A stretch of DNA of 64,000 bases from Betaproteobacteria bacterium (GTDB lineage Bacteria > Pseudomonadota > Gammaproteobacteria > Burkholderiales > SG8-39). Of the stretch, positions 47,296 to 56,328 are shown piece after piece (within the stretch, counting starts at the first letter, position 1; every line of letters starts with the position of its first letter). The stretch spans positions 50,653 to 114,652 of the forward strand of contig VBCA01000011.1 in NCBI GenBank assembly GCA_005881575.1. The letters run 5' to 3'. A program made the translations under genes and the position numbers. Under the pieces are notes generated by a model. The model saw nothing but the letters and a program-made list of their open reading frames with translations. It did not search any database and was not told the origin of the DNA.

Positions 47296-49116
47296 TCACG
47301 CGGCTTTCTTCTGGGGCGTGCGGCAGCCGTGCCCCGCGTGCGTCAGATCGAGCAGGAACTTCTGCATGTCCCAGGCGCCGGTCGGGCAGCGCTCGGCGCA
47401 CAGTCCGCAGTGCAGGCACACGTCCTCGTCCTTCGCCATGATCTTGCCCGTCTTCAGCGGCCCCGAGACGTACAGGTCCTGGGTGGGATTCCTCGCCGGC
47501 GCGGTGAGCCGCGTGCGCAGGTCCGCCTCCTCGCCGTTCGCGGTGAAGGTGATGCAGTCCATCGGGCAGATGTCGACGCAGGCGTCGCACTCGATGCACA
47601 GCTTGTCGGCGAACACCGTCTGCACGTCGCAGTTCAGGCACCTCTGCGCTTCCTTGAAGCCCGTCATCGGGTCGAAGCCGAGCTCGACCTCGACCTTGAT
47701 GTTCTTCAGCGTGATTTTCTGGTCTTTCCAGGGAACCTTGTAACGCTCGTCGGGCGAGATCGCGTTGTCGTAGCTCCACTCGTGGATGCCCATCTTCTGG
47801 CTCGAGAGGTTCACGATCGGCGACGGACGTTCCTTCAAGTCCTCCCCGTTCAGGAGCTTGTCGATCGAGATCGCGGCGTCGTGGCCGTGGGCCACCGCCC
47901 AGATGATGTTCTTGGGCCCGAACGCCGAGTCGCCGCCGAAGAACACCTTCGGCTGCGTGGACTGCATGGTGACCGTGTCCACGACCGGCATGCCGTGCGC
48001 GTCGAACTGAATCCCGGCGTCGCGCTCGATCCAGGGAAAGGCGTTCTCCTGCCCGACCGCGACCAGGACGTCGTCGCATTCGAAGCGCTGGTCCGGCTCA
48101 CCCGTGGGAACGAGGCTGCGTCTCCCTTTCTCGTCACGCACCGCTTTCACCTTCTCGAATGTCATGCCGGTGAGCTTGCCGTTGTCGTGCTCGAAAGTCT
48201 TGGGCACCAGGTAATTCAGGATGGGAATGCCCTCGTGCTGCGCGTCCTCTTTCTCCCAGGGCGACGCCTTCATCTCCTCGAAGCCCGAGCGCACGATCAC
48301 CTTGACGTCTTCGCCGCCGAGGCGCTTCGAGGACCGGCAGCAGTCCATGGCGGTGTTGCCGCCGCCCAGCACGATCACGCGCTTGCCGATCTTGTCGGTG
48401 TGGCCGAAGGACACGGAGGACAGCCAGTCGATGCCGATGTGGATGTTCTTCGCGGCTTCCCTGCGCCCGGGAATGTCGAGATCGCGCCCGCGCGGCGCGC
48501 CCGAGCCGACGAAGATCGCGTCATAGCTCTGCTCGATCAGCTTCTTCATGCTGTCGATTTTCACACCGCCCTTGAATTCGACGCCGAGATCGAGGATGTA
48601 GCCCACTTCCTCGTCGATTACCTCCATCGGCAGGCGGAAGCGCGGGATCTGCGACCAGATCATGCCGCCCGCGCGCGGATCCTGGTCGAAAACGGTGACG
48701 TGGTAGCCGAGCGGCGCGAGATCGCGCGCGACGGTGAGCGACGCAGGCCCGGCGCCGATGCAGGCGATCTTCTTGCCGTTCTTCTTCGCGGCGGCCTTCG
48801 GCATCCTCGCCTTGACGTCGCCCTTGTTGTCGGCGGCGACGCGCTTCAGGCGGCAGATCGCGACGGGTTCCGGTTTCTCGCCGTTATTTTCCTCGACGCG
48901 GCCTCGCCTGCAGGCGGGCTCGCAGGGACGGTCGCAGGTGCGCCCGAGTATTCCGGGAAAAACGTTCGAATACCAATTGACCATGTAGGCATCGTCGTAA
49001 CGCCCTGCGGCGATCAAGCGGATGTATTCGGGGACTGGGGTATGGGCCGGGCAGGCCCACTGGCAATCGACGACTTTGTGGAAGTATTCGGGTGCACCGA
49101 TATCAGTCGGCTTCAA
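47296..49116 (-). CDS. FAD/Fe-S NAD(P)H oxidoreductase subunit (GltD-like) of the Kor complex
   Basis: A 606-residue protein of the GltD/NfnB type with extra Fe-S domains. Order: N-terminal Cys cluster CPAHTPVPEYIRL with GRTCDRPCEPACRRG (20-70), FAD site ACIGAGPASLTVARDL, NADPH site VIVLGGGNTAMDCCRS, GGDSAFGPKNIIWAV, then a ferredoxin-like end with two 4Fe-4S motifs, CIECDACVDICPMDC and CLHCGLCAERCP. It resembles the FAD-carrying third subunit of the 2-oxoglutarate:NADP+ oxidoreductase of Azoarcus evansii (recalled, not searched). It would pass electrons between NADP and the KorAB core. Confidence 0.92.
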   Translation of the reverse strand: MKPTDIGAPEYFHKVVDCQWACPAHTPVPEYIRLIAAGRYDDAYMVNWYSNVFPGILGRTCDRPCEPACRRGRVEENNGEKPEPVAICRLKRVAADNKGDVKARMPKAAAKKNGKKIACIGAGPASLTVARDLAPLGYHVTVFDQDPRAGGMIWSQIPRFRLPMEVIDEEVGYILDLGVEFKGGVKIDSMKKLIEQSYDAIFVGSGAPRGRDLDIPGRREAAKNIHIGIDWLSSVSFGHTDKIGKRVIVLGGGNTAMDCCRSSKRLGGEDVKVIVRSGFEEMKASPWEKEDAQHEGIPILNYLVPKTFEHDNGKLTGMTFEKVKAVRDEKGRRSLVPTGEPDQRFECDDVLVAVGQENAFPWIERDAGIQFDAHGMPVVDTVTMQSTQPKVFFGGDSAFGPKNIIWAVAHGHDAAISIDKLLNGEDLKERPSPIVNLSSQKMGIHEWSYDNAISPDERYKVPWKDQKITLKNIKVEVELGFDPMTGFKEAQRCLNCDVQTVFADKLCIECDACVDICPMDCITFTANGEEADLRTRLTAPARNPTQDLYVSGPLKTGKIMAKDEDVCLHCGLCAERCPTGAWDMQKFLLDLTHAGHGCRTPQKKAA

Positions 49117-49447
49117 TCAGGTTCCCTCCAGCGCCAAGCTCGCGGTTTCTCATTTCGCAGCGCCTGACTGCGCGTAAGTCTACCGCCTCGTGACGGCGGT
49201 GAAAAGACTTAGTTTTCAATTACTAGGGCCTTTTCCCTCGAACGCGGAGAATCTTTTTTCGAGGAGCTATTCGGTGGGACCACGCTCAGGTGCTCTGCGT
49301 TCAGTATACGAACGATCTATAAATTACTCTAATATAATTCTGCATCCACTTGATAAAACATGGAAATATGTAGTACCGCACGCGTGCACGCCGCATGCTC
49401 TGACCACGAGGAGTTAACGCGCCTCCCGACTTCGGGAAGACAGAGAA
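49117..49447. other. AT-rich intergenic region, no gene seen
   Basis: About 330 bp upstream of the Kor operon. The part from roughly 49200 to 49390 is much lower in GC than the rest of the window, with runs such as ATCTATAAATTACTC and CTAATATAATTC. A TATAAT box occurs near 49333, but no well-placed TTGACA was found. It most likely holds the operon promoter or foreign non-coding DNA. I see no reading frame that I would call a gene here. Confidence 0.4.
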
Positions 49448-49648
49448 CTACGGGCGGCGGGGATCCTGCAGCTCGCGCGCGACGCGCCGCCGCTCGCGCT
49501 TGCCGCGGGAGGGGGAAACGAAGAGCCAGTACGTGACGGCGATCGAGAGCAACAGCGCTGCGACGCCTTCGAGCAATTGCCAACCTGTACCCACGCGAAC
49601 CTTTTTTTGAAATTCCGGCGTTGCGAATGCCGGCGGCGCTTTTGCCAC
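49448..49648 (-). CDS. Small single-span membrane protein, uncertain
   Basis: A 66-residue frame from GTG 49648: AKAPPAFATPEFQKKVRVG, then a hydrophobic helix LLEGVAALLLSIAVTYWLFV (about 25-44), then a basic tail SRGKRERRRVARELQDPRRP. The positive-inside tail after a single span is typical of small inner-membrane proteins. There is no ribosome site before the GTG, so the gene is tentative. Confidence 0.4.
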   Translation of the reverse strand: MAKAPPAFATPEFQKKVRVGTGWQLLEGVAALLLSIAVTYWLFVSPSRGKRERRRVARELQDPRRP

Positions 49649-49748
49649 CAGAGAACGGCGATGCTACTCGCTAAGCCGGAGGCAGGCAAGCGCCGCGATC
49701 AAGCGCCGGCGTCCGCCAGGGCCTAATATTGCGTCCGAGGAGAACCCC

Positions 49749-50624
49749 TTGAGCATCCGCGAGCCCACCCCTGAGCCGAGCAACCCGCTCGGGCTCGGCG
49801 GAATCGAGTTCATCGAATACGCGACTTCGAAGCCGCAGGAGTTCGGCAGCTTGCTCCAGAAAATGGGGTTCTCCGCCGTGGCGAGGCACCGTTCGCGCGA
49901 AGTGCTGCTGTACCGCCAGGGTTCGATGAACCTGATCGTCAATGCGCACCCGGACGCGCTGCCGGGACTTTCCTCCCCGGGGAGCACGCCGGCGCTCGCG
50001 GCAATCGCGCTGCGGGTGCGCGATGCCGCCTACGCGCATCGGCGCGCGCTCGAGCTCGGCGCCTGGGACATGCCGACGCGGGCGTCCGCCATGGAGCTGA
50101 ACATCCCGGGAATCCACGGCGTGGGCGACAGCCTCGTCTACTTCGTCGACCGTCACGGCGATTTCTCCATTTACGACGTCGATTTCGTGCCGCTGGCAGG
50201 CGCCGATCCCGGGCCGCCCGCGATCGCCGGCCTGCACTACTTCGGCGTGGTGCAGGCCATCCTCGTCGACCGCACCGCCGACTGGCTGGATTTCTATCAA
50301 AGCCTGTTCGGATTTTCGGTGCTGCCGCAAGGCCAGTATTTCGGCATTCTGCCCAGAGGCACGCTGCTCGAAAGTCCGTGCCGCACGTTCTATCTTCAGC
50401 TGATCGAGCCGCCGCCCGGGTCGGAGGAGATCCACTGGGACGAAGGCTTGGTGCGTCTCGGCCTCGGCGCACGCGACATACCGGCGGCTACGCGGGCTCT
50501 GCAGGAACGCGGCATCGCATTCGTCGACCGGGGGACGGTGCAACCCAGCCAGAAAGGCGCGCTGACGCAGGCCTATCTGGGAGGAGTCAATTTCGAGCTG
50601 GTCGTGAGCCACCTGAAGCCATGA
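49749..50624 (+). CDS. VOC/HPPD-like protein, C-terminal half-type of 3-dehydroshikimate dehydratase
   Basis: A 291-residue protein from TTG 49749 (GAGGAGAACCCC precedes it). It has two VOC modules: LGGIEFIEYATSKPQEFGSLL with RHRSREVLLYRQGSMNLIV, and GLHYFGVVQAILVDRTADWLDFYQSLFGF. It ends GGVNFELVVSHLKP. This pattern matches the hydroxyphenylpyruvate-dioxygenase-like C-terminal domain of QuiC-type dehydratases. Its stop overlaps the next gene as ATGA, and that gene encodes the matching N-terminal (TIM-barrel) half. Confidence 0.88.
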   Translation: MSIREPTPEPSNPLGLGGIEFIEYATSKPQEFGSLLQKMGFSAVARHRSREVLLYRQGSMNLIVNAHPDALPGLSSPGSTPALAAIALRVRDAAYAHRRALELGAWDMPTRASAMELNIPGIHGVGDSLVYFVDRHGDFSIYDVDFVPLAGADPGPPAIAGLHYFGVVQAILVDRTADWLDFYQSLFGFSVLPQGQYFGILPRGTLLESPCRTFYLQLIEPPPGSEEIHWDEGLVRLGLGARDIPAATRALQERGIAFVDRGTVQPSQKGALTQAYLGGVNFELVVSHLKP

Positions 50625-51505
50625 ACCTCGACAACTTCGGCATGGACACGATCACGCTCGCCGGGCCGCTGGAAGCGAAGCTGCGCGCGATCCAGGACGC
50701 GGGCTTCACCCAGGTCATGCTTTCCGCGGCCGATCTGGTCGGGCATCCCGGAGGCGAGGACGCTGCGGTCGCGGCGGTGCGCTCGAGCGGCTTGCGCGTC
50801 ACCGGGTTCCAGGTCCTGCGCGATTTCGAAGGCCTGTCGGGCCACCTGCACGCCTACAAGGTCGACGTGGCGAAGGCGATGCTGCGGATGTGCCGCGCGC
50901 TGGGGTCGGAAGTGCTGCTCGCGTGCTCGTCGACTTCGGCGCACGCGGTCGGCGATCCGGAATCGCTGATAAAAGACCTGCAAAAACTCGCGATGCTAGC
51001 CGTGCCCTTGGATATCCGCATCGCCTATGAAGCGCTCTCGTGGGGCCGGCACGTGAACGAGTTTCCGCAGGCCGCCGAGCTCGTGCAAAGGGCTGACCGC
51101 GCCAACCTGGGCCTCGCGCTGGATTCGTTCCACATCTTCGCCAACAAGACGCGCCTGGCCGCGCTGCAGGAGATCGATCCCGCCAAGGTGTTCTTGGTGC
51201 AGCTGTCCGACTTCATGTGGGAGGAAATCCGTTCCCCCGACGATCGCATCGAGACCGCGCGGCACTACCGGGTCTTTCCCGGCGAAGGCGTGCACAGCAC
51301 ACGCGTTGCGGAGATGGTCCGCACCTTGGACGAGATGGGCTATCGGGGGGACTACAGCTTCGAGGTCTTCAACGACGATTACCGCCAGCTGCCCCTGCCC
51401 ATGGTGGCCGAGCGGGCAAGGCTATCGGTGAAGTGGATCTCCGGTCTGGTGTCGAGGCGCAGCCTTCCCGCGCGGCGCTCCGGGGGTGCCGCGGCGGTTC
51501 CATGA
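50621..51505 (+). CDS. TIM-barrel protein, 3-dehydroshikimate dehydratase catalytic-half type
   Basis: A 294-residue sugar-phosphate-isomerase-type TIM barrel beginning NLDNFGMDTITLAGPLEAKL. The segments FQVLRDFEGLSG, LGSEVLLACSS, IAYEALSWGRHVNEF, LGLALDSFHIF, FLVQLSDF, FPGEGVHS and FEVFNDDYR are those of bacterial 3-dehydroshikimate dehydratases (QuiC), where Glu, Asp, His and Glu bind the divalent metal. The reaction converts 3-dehydroshikimate to protocatechuate. In QuiC this domain precedes the VOC domain in one chain; here it is a separate gene following it. Confidence 0.88.
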   Translation: MNLDNFGMDTITLAGPLEAKLRAIQDAGFTQVMLSAADLVGHPGGEDAAVAAVRSSGLRVTGFQVLRDFEGLSGHLHAYKVDVAKAMLRMCRALGSEVLLACSSTSAHAVGDPESLIKDLQKLAMLAVPLDIRIAYEALSWGRHVNEFPQAAELVQRADRANLGLALDSFHIFANKTRLAALQEIDPAKVFLVQLSDFMWEEIRSPDDRIETARHYRVFPGEGVHSTRVAEMVRTLDEMGYRGDYSFEVFNDDYRQLPLPMVAERARLSVKWISGLVSRRSLPARRSGGAAAVP

Positions 51506-51654
51506 AGGCTACTCTCCGCTTGCTCTTCCGACGATCCGCCGGAAATGCGCGTCCATCCGCTCCGCGTCTGCGTCTAGGCCGGTGATCAGGCGGCAAAAAC
51601 CCTCGATCAGCCGATGAAGGACCCGCAACTGACTCAACCTCTGAATTTATCGGC

Positions 51655-51697
51655 AGGGCGTATAGGGATCGAACCCGCGACCAACGGATTGAGAGTC
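51655..51697 (-). tRNA. Diverged tRNA-Lys 3'-half fragment (candidate attachment-site repeat)
   Basis: This 43-nt stretch matches the 3' half (anticodon loop to acceptor end) of the intact tRNA-Lys gene at 57763-57838 at 39 of 43 positions; all four differences are transitions. It lies in the same orientation. The match stops inside the Bug gene stop codon (TGA, 51696-51698). The T-stem no longer pairs well, so it is not a working tRNA. It is a direct repeat of the tRNA end, as left by tRNA-targeted integration. Confidence 0.75.
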
Positions 51698-52661
51698 ACT
51701 CCGGCTTGATATTCGCCCGCTGCACCACCTGGGCCCATTGCTTGATTTCCTTCTTGACCAGAGCATCGAGGGTCTCGGGTGTGCCGCCGGCGAGCGTTAC
51801 GTCGATCTTGGCCGCCGCCGCCTTCACGTCCTGGAGCGCCAGCGCCTTGTTGACCTCGGCGTTGAACTTGCCGATCACGGCCGGCGGCGTCTTCGCGGGA
51901 ACCATCACGCCGGTCCAGGCTTCGACAACCATGTTCGGAAAACCCGATTCGACCATGGTGGGTACATCGGGCAATGCCTGCGCTCGCTGCGGGCCCATCA
52001 CGGCAAGCATGCGTACCCTCCCGCTCTGCACGAGCGGCACGGCCGTCTGAAACACCATCATGCTGACCTGCACATGCCCCGCCATGAGATCGTTGGTGAC
52101 GCCGGTTGTACCCTTGTACGGGACGTGAACCATCCTGGTGCCGGCCTCGTGCTGGAGCAGCTCCATGGTCAGATGAAACACGCTGCCCGTGCCCGCCGAC
52201 GCGTAGTTGATCTCGCCGGGTCGCGCTTTGGCCAGGGCGATCATCTCCTTCACCGTCTTCCCAGGAAAGCGGTCGGAGACCACCAAGCTCAAGGGGCTCG
52301 TTCCCAGCAGCATCACCGGGGCGAAGCTCTTGTCGGGATCGTAGGGCAGCTTCGGGTTCATCGCGGCGAGCGTGCCGAAGGCGGTGGAGGCGAACAGGTA
52401 AGTGTAGCCGTCGGGACTGGCTTTTGCCACGGAGTCGATGCCGATGATGCCGGACGCGCCGGGCCTGTTTTCCACGACGACGGGCACGCCCCAGCGCTGC
52501 GACAGGTGCGGTTGCACCAGCCGCGCCAGCGAATCCGCCGTCGTGCCCGGCGTGAAGGGCACCACGAACAGGATGGCGCGCGACGGATAGTCCTGCGCCC
52601 AGGCGGACGACGCCGCGGCGCACAGCAAGGCCATTCGGGCGATCAGCTTGGCGGGTTTCAT
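51696..52661 (-). CDS. Bug/TctC-family substrate-binding protein
   Basis: A 321-residue receptor with signal MKPAKLIARMALLCAAASSAWAQ; its ATG overlaps the Rieske oxygenase stop (ATGA). Motifs: YPSRAILFVVPFTPGTTADSLARL (TPGTT replaces PPGGS), VVVENRPGASGIIG, SPDGYTYLFA, RMVHVPYKGTTGVTNDLMAG and terminal ANIKPE. The stop codon lies at the edge of the tRNA-Lys fragment. Coupling to the oxygenase suggests an aromatic acid ligand (inference). Confidence 0.93.
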   Translation of the reverse strand: MKPAKLIARMALLCAAASSAWAQDYPSRAILFVVPFTPGTTADSLARLVQPHLSQRWGVPVVVENRPGASGIIGIDSVAKASPDGYTYLFASTAFGTLAAMNPKLPYDPDKSFAPVMLLGTSPLSLVVSDRFPGKTVKEMIALAKARPGEINYASAGTGSVFHLTMELLQHEAGTRMVHVPYKGTTGVTNDLMAGHVQVSMMVFQTAVPLVQSGRVRMLAVMGPQRAQALPDVPTMVESGFPNMVVEAWTGVMVPAKTPPAVIGKFNAEVNKALALQDVKAAAAKIDVTLAGGTPETLDALVKKEIKQWAQVVQRANIKPE

Positions 52662-53938
52662 ACGGCGACCGGCTGCACGCCTTCGCGGTACTTCACCGCA
52701 TCCAGGGCATGCTCCTCGAAATTGGCTTCCACCGGGATGACGAAGGAGGCCGAGCGCACGAGCTGGCTCTCCGGGCTCAGCCCCGGCACCTTGCCTTCCT
52801 TCTGGACTTCCTTCGCGGCTTTCACCAGCCGCTGGCGCGCGAGGATGATGGCGCGGTCGGTGGACCGGAGATTCTCCTTGGTCCGGTCGGCGATGGTGCC
52901 CATGCTTTCCTGCACCGACGCGTCCTGCATGGCGAGGCCCTTGACGCCGTTGTAGTGACGGCCGTTCTTCTGTTTGGCGCGGTCGATCAGGTAATCGTTG
53001 CCGCGGTTGGCCACAGGACGGAACGTCCCGGGAATCAGCTCCGCGTGCACGCCGTTGCCGTCCTTGATGAGCTCGACATGCTCCTCGGGTATGGGGTGGG
53101 TGGGATGAAACGTCATCGACCACGCCATGCAATTCTCGTCGTCCATCGGCACCCAGGCATGGCCGTTGATCGCGTTCCCGCGGTAGGGAGGAATGAGGGT
53201 GTACCACGGCATGATCCACTGCGTGATCCGCCAGTAATAGTTGCCGGGATCCGCGTCGCGCCGCGCACCGATGAGCAGGCCGCCGGCGGAGTCGAGGACG
53301 TGGAACGTGGTCTTCGTGGATTTCGCGAACTTCGCGCCGGTGGTGTTGCGGTGGAAAGGGTCGCTGGCCAGGTCCCCGCGGTGCAGCCACGAGACATGGC
53401 TCGAATCGATGCCGCCCTCGATCGCCTGGAGGTAGTTGCTCTCCTGCCACCGTTTCGTCGTGACGCGATGCGACGCGGGCAGATGCACCCACTCGAAGTT
53501 CGGCAACGGCGGCTTTTTCTCAGGCGGCCCCATGTAGGCCCAGACGACTCCGCCCAGCTCCACGCACGGGTAGGACTTGAGCTTGATGCCCTGGCGCATG
53601 CCGCTCTCTTCAGGCTCGGAGGGCAGGTCGACGCATTGGCCGTTCACATCGTACTTCCACCCGTGGTACGGGCAGCGCAGCCCGCACTCCTCGTTGCGGC
53701 CGAACCACAGCGACACGCCGCGGTGGGCGCAGAATTCCTCGATCAGGCCGAGTCGTCCCTCCGTATCGCGGAAGGCGACCAGCTTCTCTCCCAGGAGTTT
53801 CACGCGAACGGGGGGACAGTCGCGCTCCGGCAGCTCCCAGTCGAGCAGCGCGGGTATCCAGTAGCGCCGGAACAGCTCGCCCATCGGCGCGCCGGGGCCG
53901 GTGCGGGTTAGGAAAATATTCATCTCTTCGGTCAGCAT
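52658..53938 (-). CDS. Rieske non-haem iron oxygenase, large subunit (phthalate-dioxygenase-like)
   Basis: A 426-residue ring-hydroxylating or demethylating oxygenase. The Rieske 2Fe-2S ligands are Cys70, His72 (EFCAHRG) and Cys89, His92 (RCPYHGW). The mononuclear iron site is Asp178-His181-His186 in GGIDSSHVSWLH. The N-terminal ELFRRYWIPALLDWELP is typical of the phthalate 4,5-dioxygenase/vanillate-demethylase (type IA) group, which uses a separate reductase. No reductase gene is adjacent. It is followed by the overlapping Bug gene and preceded by PrpD and HpcH genes. Confidence 0.95.
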   Translation of the reverse strand: MLTEEMNIFLTRTGPGAPMGELFRRYWIPALLDWELPERDCPPVRVKLLGEKLVAFRDTEGRLGLIEEFCAHRGVSLWFGRNEECGLRCPYHGWKYDVNGQCVDLPSEPEESGMRQGIKLKSYPCVELGGVVWAYMGPPEKKPPLPNFEWVHLPASHRVTTKRWQESNYLQAIEGGIDSSHVSWLHRGDLASDPFHRNTTGAKFAKSTKTTFHVLDSAGGLLIGARRDADPGNYYWRITQWIMPWYTLIPPYRGNAINGHAWVPMDDENCMAWSMTFHPTHPIPEEHVELIKDGNGVHAELIPGTFRPVANRGNDYLIDRAKQKNGRHYNGVKGLAMQDASVQESMGTIADRTKENLRSTDRAIILARQRLVKAAKEVQKEGKVPGLSPESQLVRSASFVIPVEANFEEHALDAVKYREGVQPVAV

Positions 53939-53951
53939 GGGCCTTCCTTGC

Positions 53952-55442
53952 TCAACGCTCGCGCACCCGGGCGCTGTCGATATCGATCCGGCCGCCGAAT
54001 GCGAGAAGCCGGGTCAGCTCGCGCGTGCTCTTCACTTTGTCCAGGGACCACAGGAGCTTCGTGAGCCTCGCTGCGCGCTGCGCGCCGGCGACCGGCTCGA
54101 CGTTTTCGCGCAGCTTCTCATTGAGGTCCGCGTCGGTAAAGGGATTCTTGTGGTGCCCGGGGAACGGCCGCGCATCGCCGTGCACGACCGCGCCGTCGTC
54201 GAGCTCGATCTCCACGCGCGACAAGTATCCCATCTCCACGCGCTTGTGCTTGCCCATGGCGTGCGAACCGAGCTCGGGCGCGGGCGCGCAAGTGACTTTC
54301 TTGATGAACGCCTGCCGCTTCGGGTCGAGAACCACCTTCGGGGTGAAGCTCGCCACCCCGATGGTGCCGTCCAGGACCGCGGACGCGACGATATAGGGCA
54401 AGGAATGGTCGGCGGTCTCGCGCGAGATGGGATTCCACGGGTCCTGGCGTATCTTGACCAGGTGATCGTAGGCGCCTTCCTCGGCGAACACGCGTATCTG
54501 TTTGATCCTGGAAAGATCCTTGATCCGGGACCGGGCTTCAATGGCGGCCTGTATGGCGCTCTGCGCCACGGAGCCGACCGGCCAGCGCTTCATGAAGGCC
54601 TCGTTCACCCTCTTGAGCGGGAGGCGCGGGTTCAGCCGCTCGCGCAGCACCGGGACCGCGTCGTCCTTCATGTTCATTTTTTGGATGAAGCCGCACTTCC
54701 CGACGAACGGCCTCACCGCCGCTTCGACGCCGACCTGGGCGAGGAGACAGGCCTGGAGCGAGTTCCTGACGGCGTCGGCGCCGTTGAAACGCTTCCACAT
54801 GGAAAGGTCGCCGCGCCGGTTGAGCTCGCCCGATTCGATCTCATCGCTCGCGAAATGCGGGATCGCGGTCATGCCCATGGCTTCGCGGGTCTGGTCGGCG
54901 TTCAAATTCAGCAGTCGCGCTATCGCGGCGGTCGCGCCGAGGGCCGACAGGTTCGTATAGTCCCAACCGCCCGGCGCGGTCGAGAACGCATCGAATGCCG
55001 CTCCCACCATTTCATAGCCCATGGCGACCGCCGAGAGCAGCTTTGCCCCGGGGGCGTTGGTCCATTCGGCGGCGGCAATGACGCCGGAAAGGATGTCGCT
55101 CGAGTGACCGCTGTTGCGGCGACCCACGAAAAAATCGTTGTAGTCGTGGCATCTCAGGAGCACGCCGTTCGTCAACGCGGCCAGCTCGGGCGCCGCGCGC
55201 TTCTGCGTGCCCCAGATCACGCAGCCTTTGCCGTTCGCCGGGAAGCGGTAGGCGTGTTTGCGCGCATTCTGCGCGGCAGGGTGCTTGAGCGCCACTATTG
55301 CGACGGCGATCGAGTCGATGAGGACGGCTTTGGCGGCACGCTCGGCGCGCGCGTCGAGCTTGTCGGAGACATTCACCACATAGTCGGCGATCAGCTCGCC
55401 GACTTCGTCGCGGTATTGTTGTTGATTGGCGTTGGCCGTCAC
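53952..55442 (-). CDS. MmgE/PrpD family protein
   Basis: A 496-residue protein from GTG 55442, which overlaps the HpcH stop (GTGA). Family traits: IADYVVNVSDKLDARAERAAKAVLIDSIAVAI, RCHDYNDFFVG, HSSDILSGVIAAAEW, YEMVGAAFDAF and HFASDEIESGEL. MmgE/PrpD proteins dehydrate 2-methylcitrate or related tertiary alcohols, or isomerise aconitate-like acids. In a unit with a Rieske oxygenase and an aldolase it probably acts on a hydroxylated acid, not 2-methylcitrate. 13 nt separate it from the oxygenase gene. Confidence 0.92.
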   Translation of the reverse strand: MTANANQQQYRDEVGELIADYVVNVSDKLDARAERAAKAVLIDSIAVAIVALKHPAAQNARKHAYRFPANGKGCVIWGTQKRAAPELAALTNGVLLRCHDYNDFFVGRRNSGHSSDILSGVIAAAEWTNAPGAKLLSAVAMGYEMVGAAFDAFSTAPGGWDYTNLSALGATAAIARLLNLNADQTREAMGMTAIPHFASDEIESGELNRRGDLSMWKRFNGADAVRNSLQACLLAQVGVEAAVRPFVGKCGFIQKMNMKDDAVPVLRERLNPRLPLKRVNEAFMKRWPVGSVAQSAIQAAIEARSRIKDLSRIKQIRVFAEEGAYDHLVKIRQDPWNPISRETADHSLPYIVASAVLDGTIGVASFTPKVVLDPKRQAFIKKVTCAPAPELGSHAMGKHKRVEMGYLSRVEIELDDGAVVHGDARPFPGHHKNPFTDADLNEKLRENVEPVAGAQRAARLTKLLWSLDKVKSTRELTRLLAFGGRIDIDSARVRER

Positions 55443-56242
55443 GTGTAGCCTTTCTGCGAGACAGCCTGGACCGCGGGTCCGGCGGCGAGCGCGGCAACCT
55501 CCCTGGCCACCGCGGCGGGAAGCAGCGACGAATCCTTCGTGAAAGTGACGAAACGGAAGCCGCGGTCCGCCTGCCTGCGGGCCGCCTTGCCGTTGCCGCA
55601 CTGAATTCCCGGCACGATGCCGTATTTCTTGCACGCGGCGAGTATGCGCTCGACCGCCGCCACGTGTTCCGGCTCTTCCTTGTCGAGATCGGGCTGCAAT
55701 CCCAATCCAAGAGCGAGATCGGCCGGACCGACGTAGATCCCGTCCAGCCCGGGCGTGCTGGCAATCTCGTCGATCTTCTCGACCCCCTCGCGGGTCTCGA
55801 CCATGACGAAGCACAGGACGCCGTCCCCCATGACGGCAACATCGCGGCTGTTCATGACCATGGAGGCCCGGACCGGGCCGAAGGAGCGGTTGCCGCGCGG
55901 GGAGTAGCGGCAGGCCGCCACCGCGGCGGCGGCTTCCGCGCGATTGCTCACCATCGGCACGACGACGCCCTGCATCCCGGCGTCGAGCGCCTTGCCGATG
56001 ACCCAGGCCTGGTTCACCGGCACGCGCGTGAATGGAACGGCGGTACGCCGGCCTTCGATGGCGCGCAGCATTTCGACCATTTCACCGTAGTCCACCAGGC
56101 CGTGCTGCTGATCGACGCAGATGTAATCGACGCCGAGGACGCACATCAATTCGGCGGCGAACGCGTCGGGCAATGCCGCCCACACGCCGAAGGCGGTCTC
56201 GCCTCTGGCCCATTTATCCCGAAGCGATCTTGCCGTACTCAT
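55439..56242 (-). CDS. HpcH/HpaI-type aldolase
   Basis: A 267-residue class II pyruvate-type aldolase: FGVWAALPDAFAAELMCVLGVDYICVDQQHGLVDY with the catalytic His, VNQAWVIGKALDAGMQGVVVPMV, FVMVETREGVEKIDEI (metal Glu) and LDGIYVGPADLALGLG (metal Asp). Family members cleave 4-hydroxy-2-oxo acids or similar. First gene of the HpcH-PrpD-Rieske-Bug transcript; the divergent gene encodes the bicupin. Confidence 0.94.
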   Translation of the reverse strand: MSTARSLRDKWARGETAFGVWAALPDAFAAELMCVLGVDYICVDQQHGLVDYGEMVEMLRAIEGRRTAVPFTRVPVNQAWVIGKALDAGMQGVVVPMVSNRAEAAAAVAACRYSPRGNRSFGPVRASMVMNSRDVAVMGDGVLCFVMVETREGVEKIDEIASTPGLDGIYVGPADLALGLGLQPDLDKEEPEHVAAVERILAACKKYGIVPGIQCGNGKAARRQADRGFRFVTFTKDSSLLPAAVAREVAALAAGPAVQAVSQKGYT

Positions 56243-56328
56243 CCCGTTTGCCCCAGCTGAGTGAGGACGCTTATTCTATGCCGGTACGCGGCGAGGTATA
56301 GTTACAGGGAGCTCTCCAGGAGGACCCT

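Noticed and set aside
51655..51697. A functional second tRNA gene (loop would read as CTC)
   Set aside because: The D-arm and 5' acceptor half are missing and the T-stem is mispaired, so only a fragment remains.
51634..52623. Alternative minus-strand frame overlapping the Bug gene and tRNA fragment
   Set aside because: Out-of-frame Arg/Gly-rich translation; the Bug frame explains the region.
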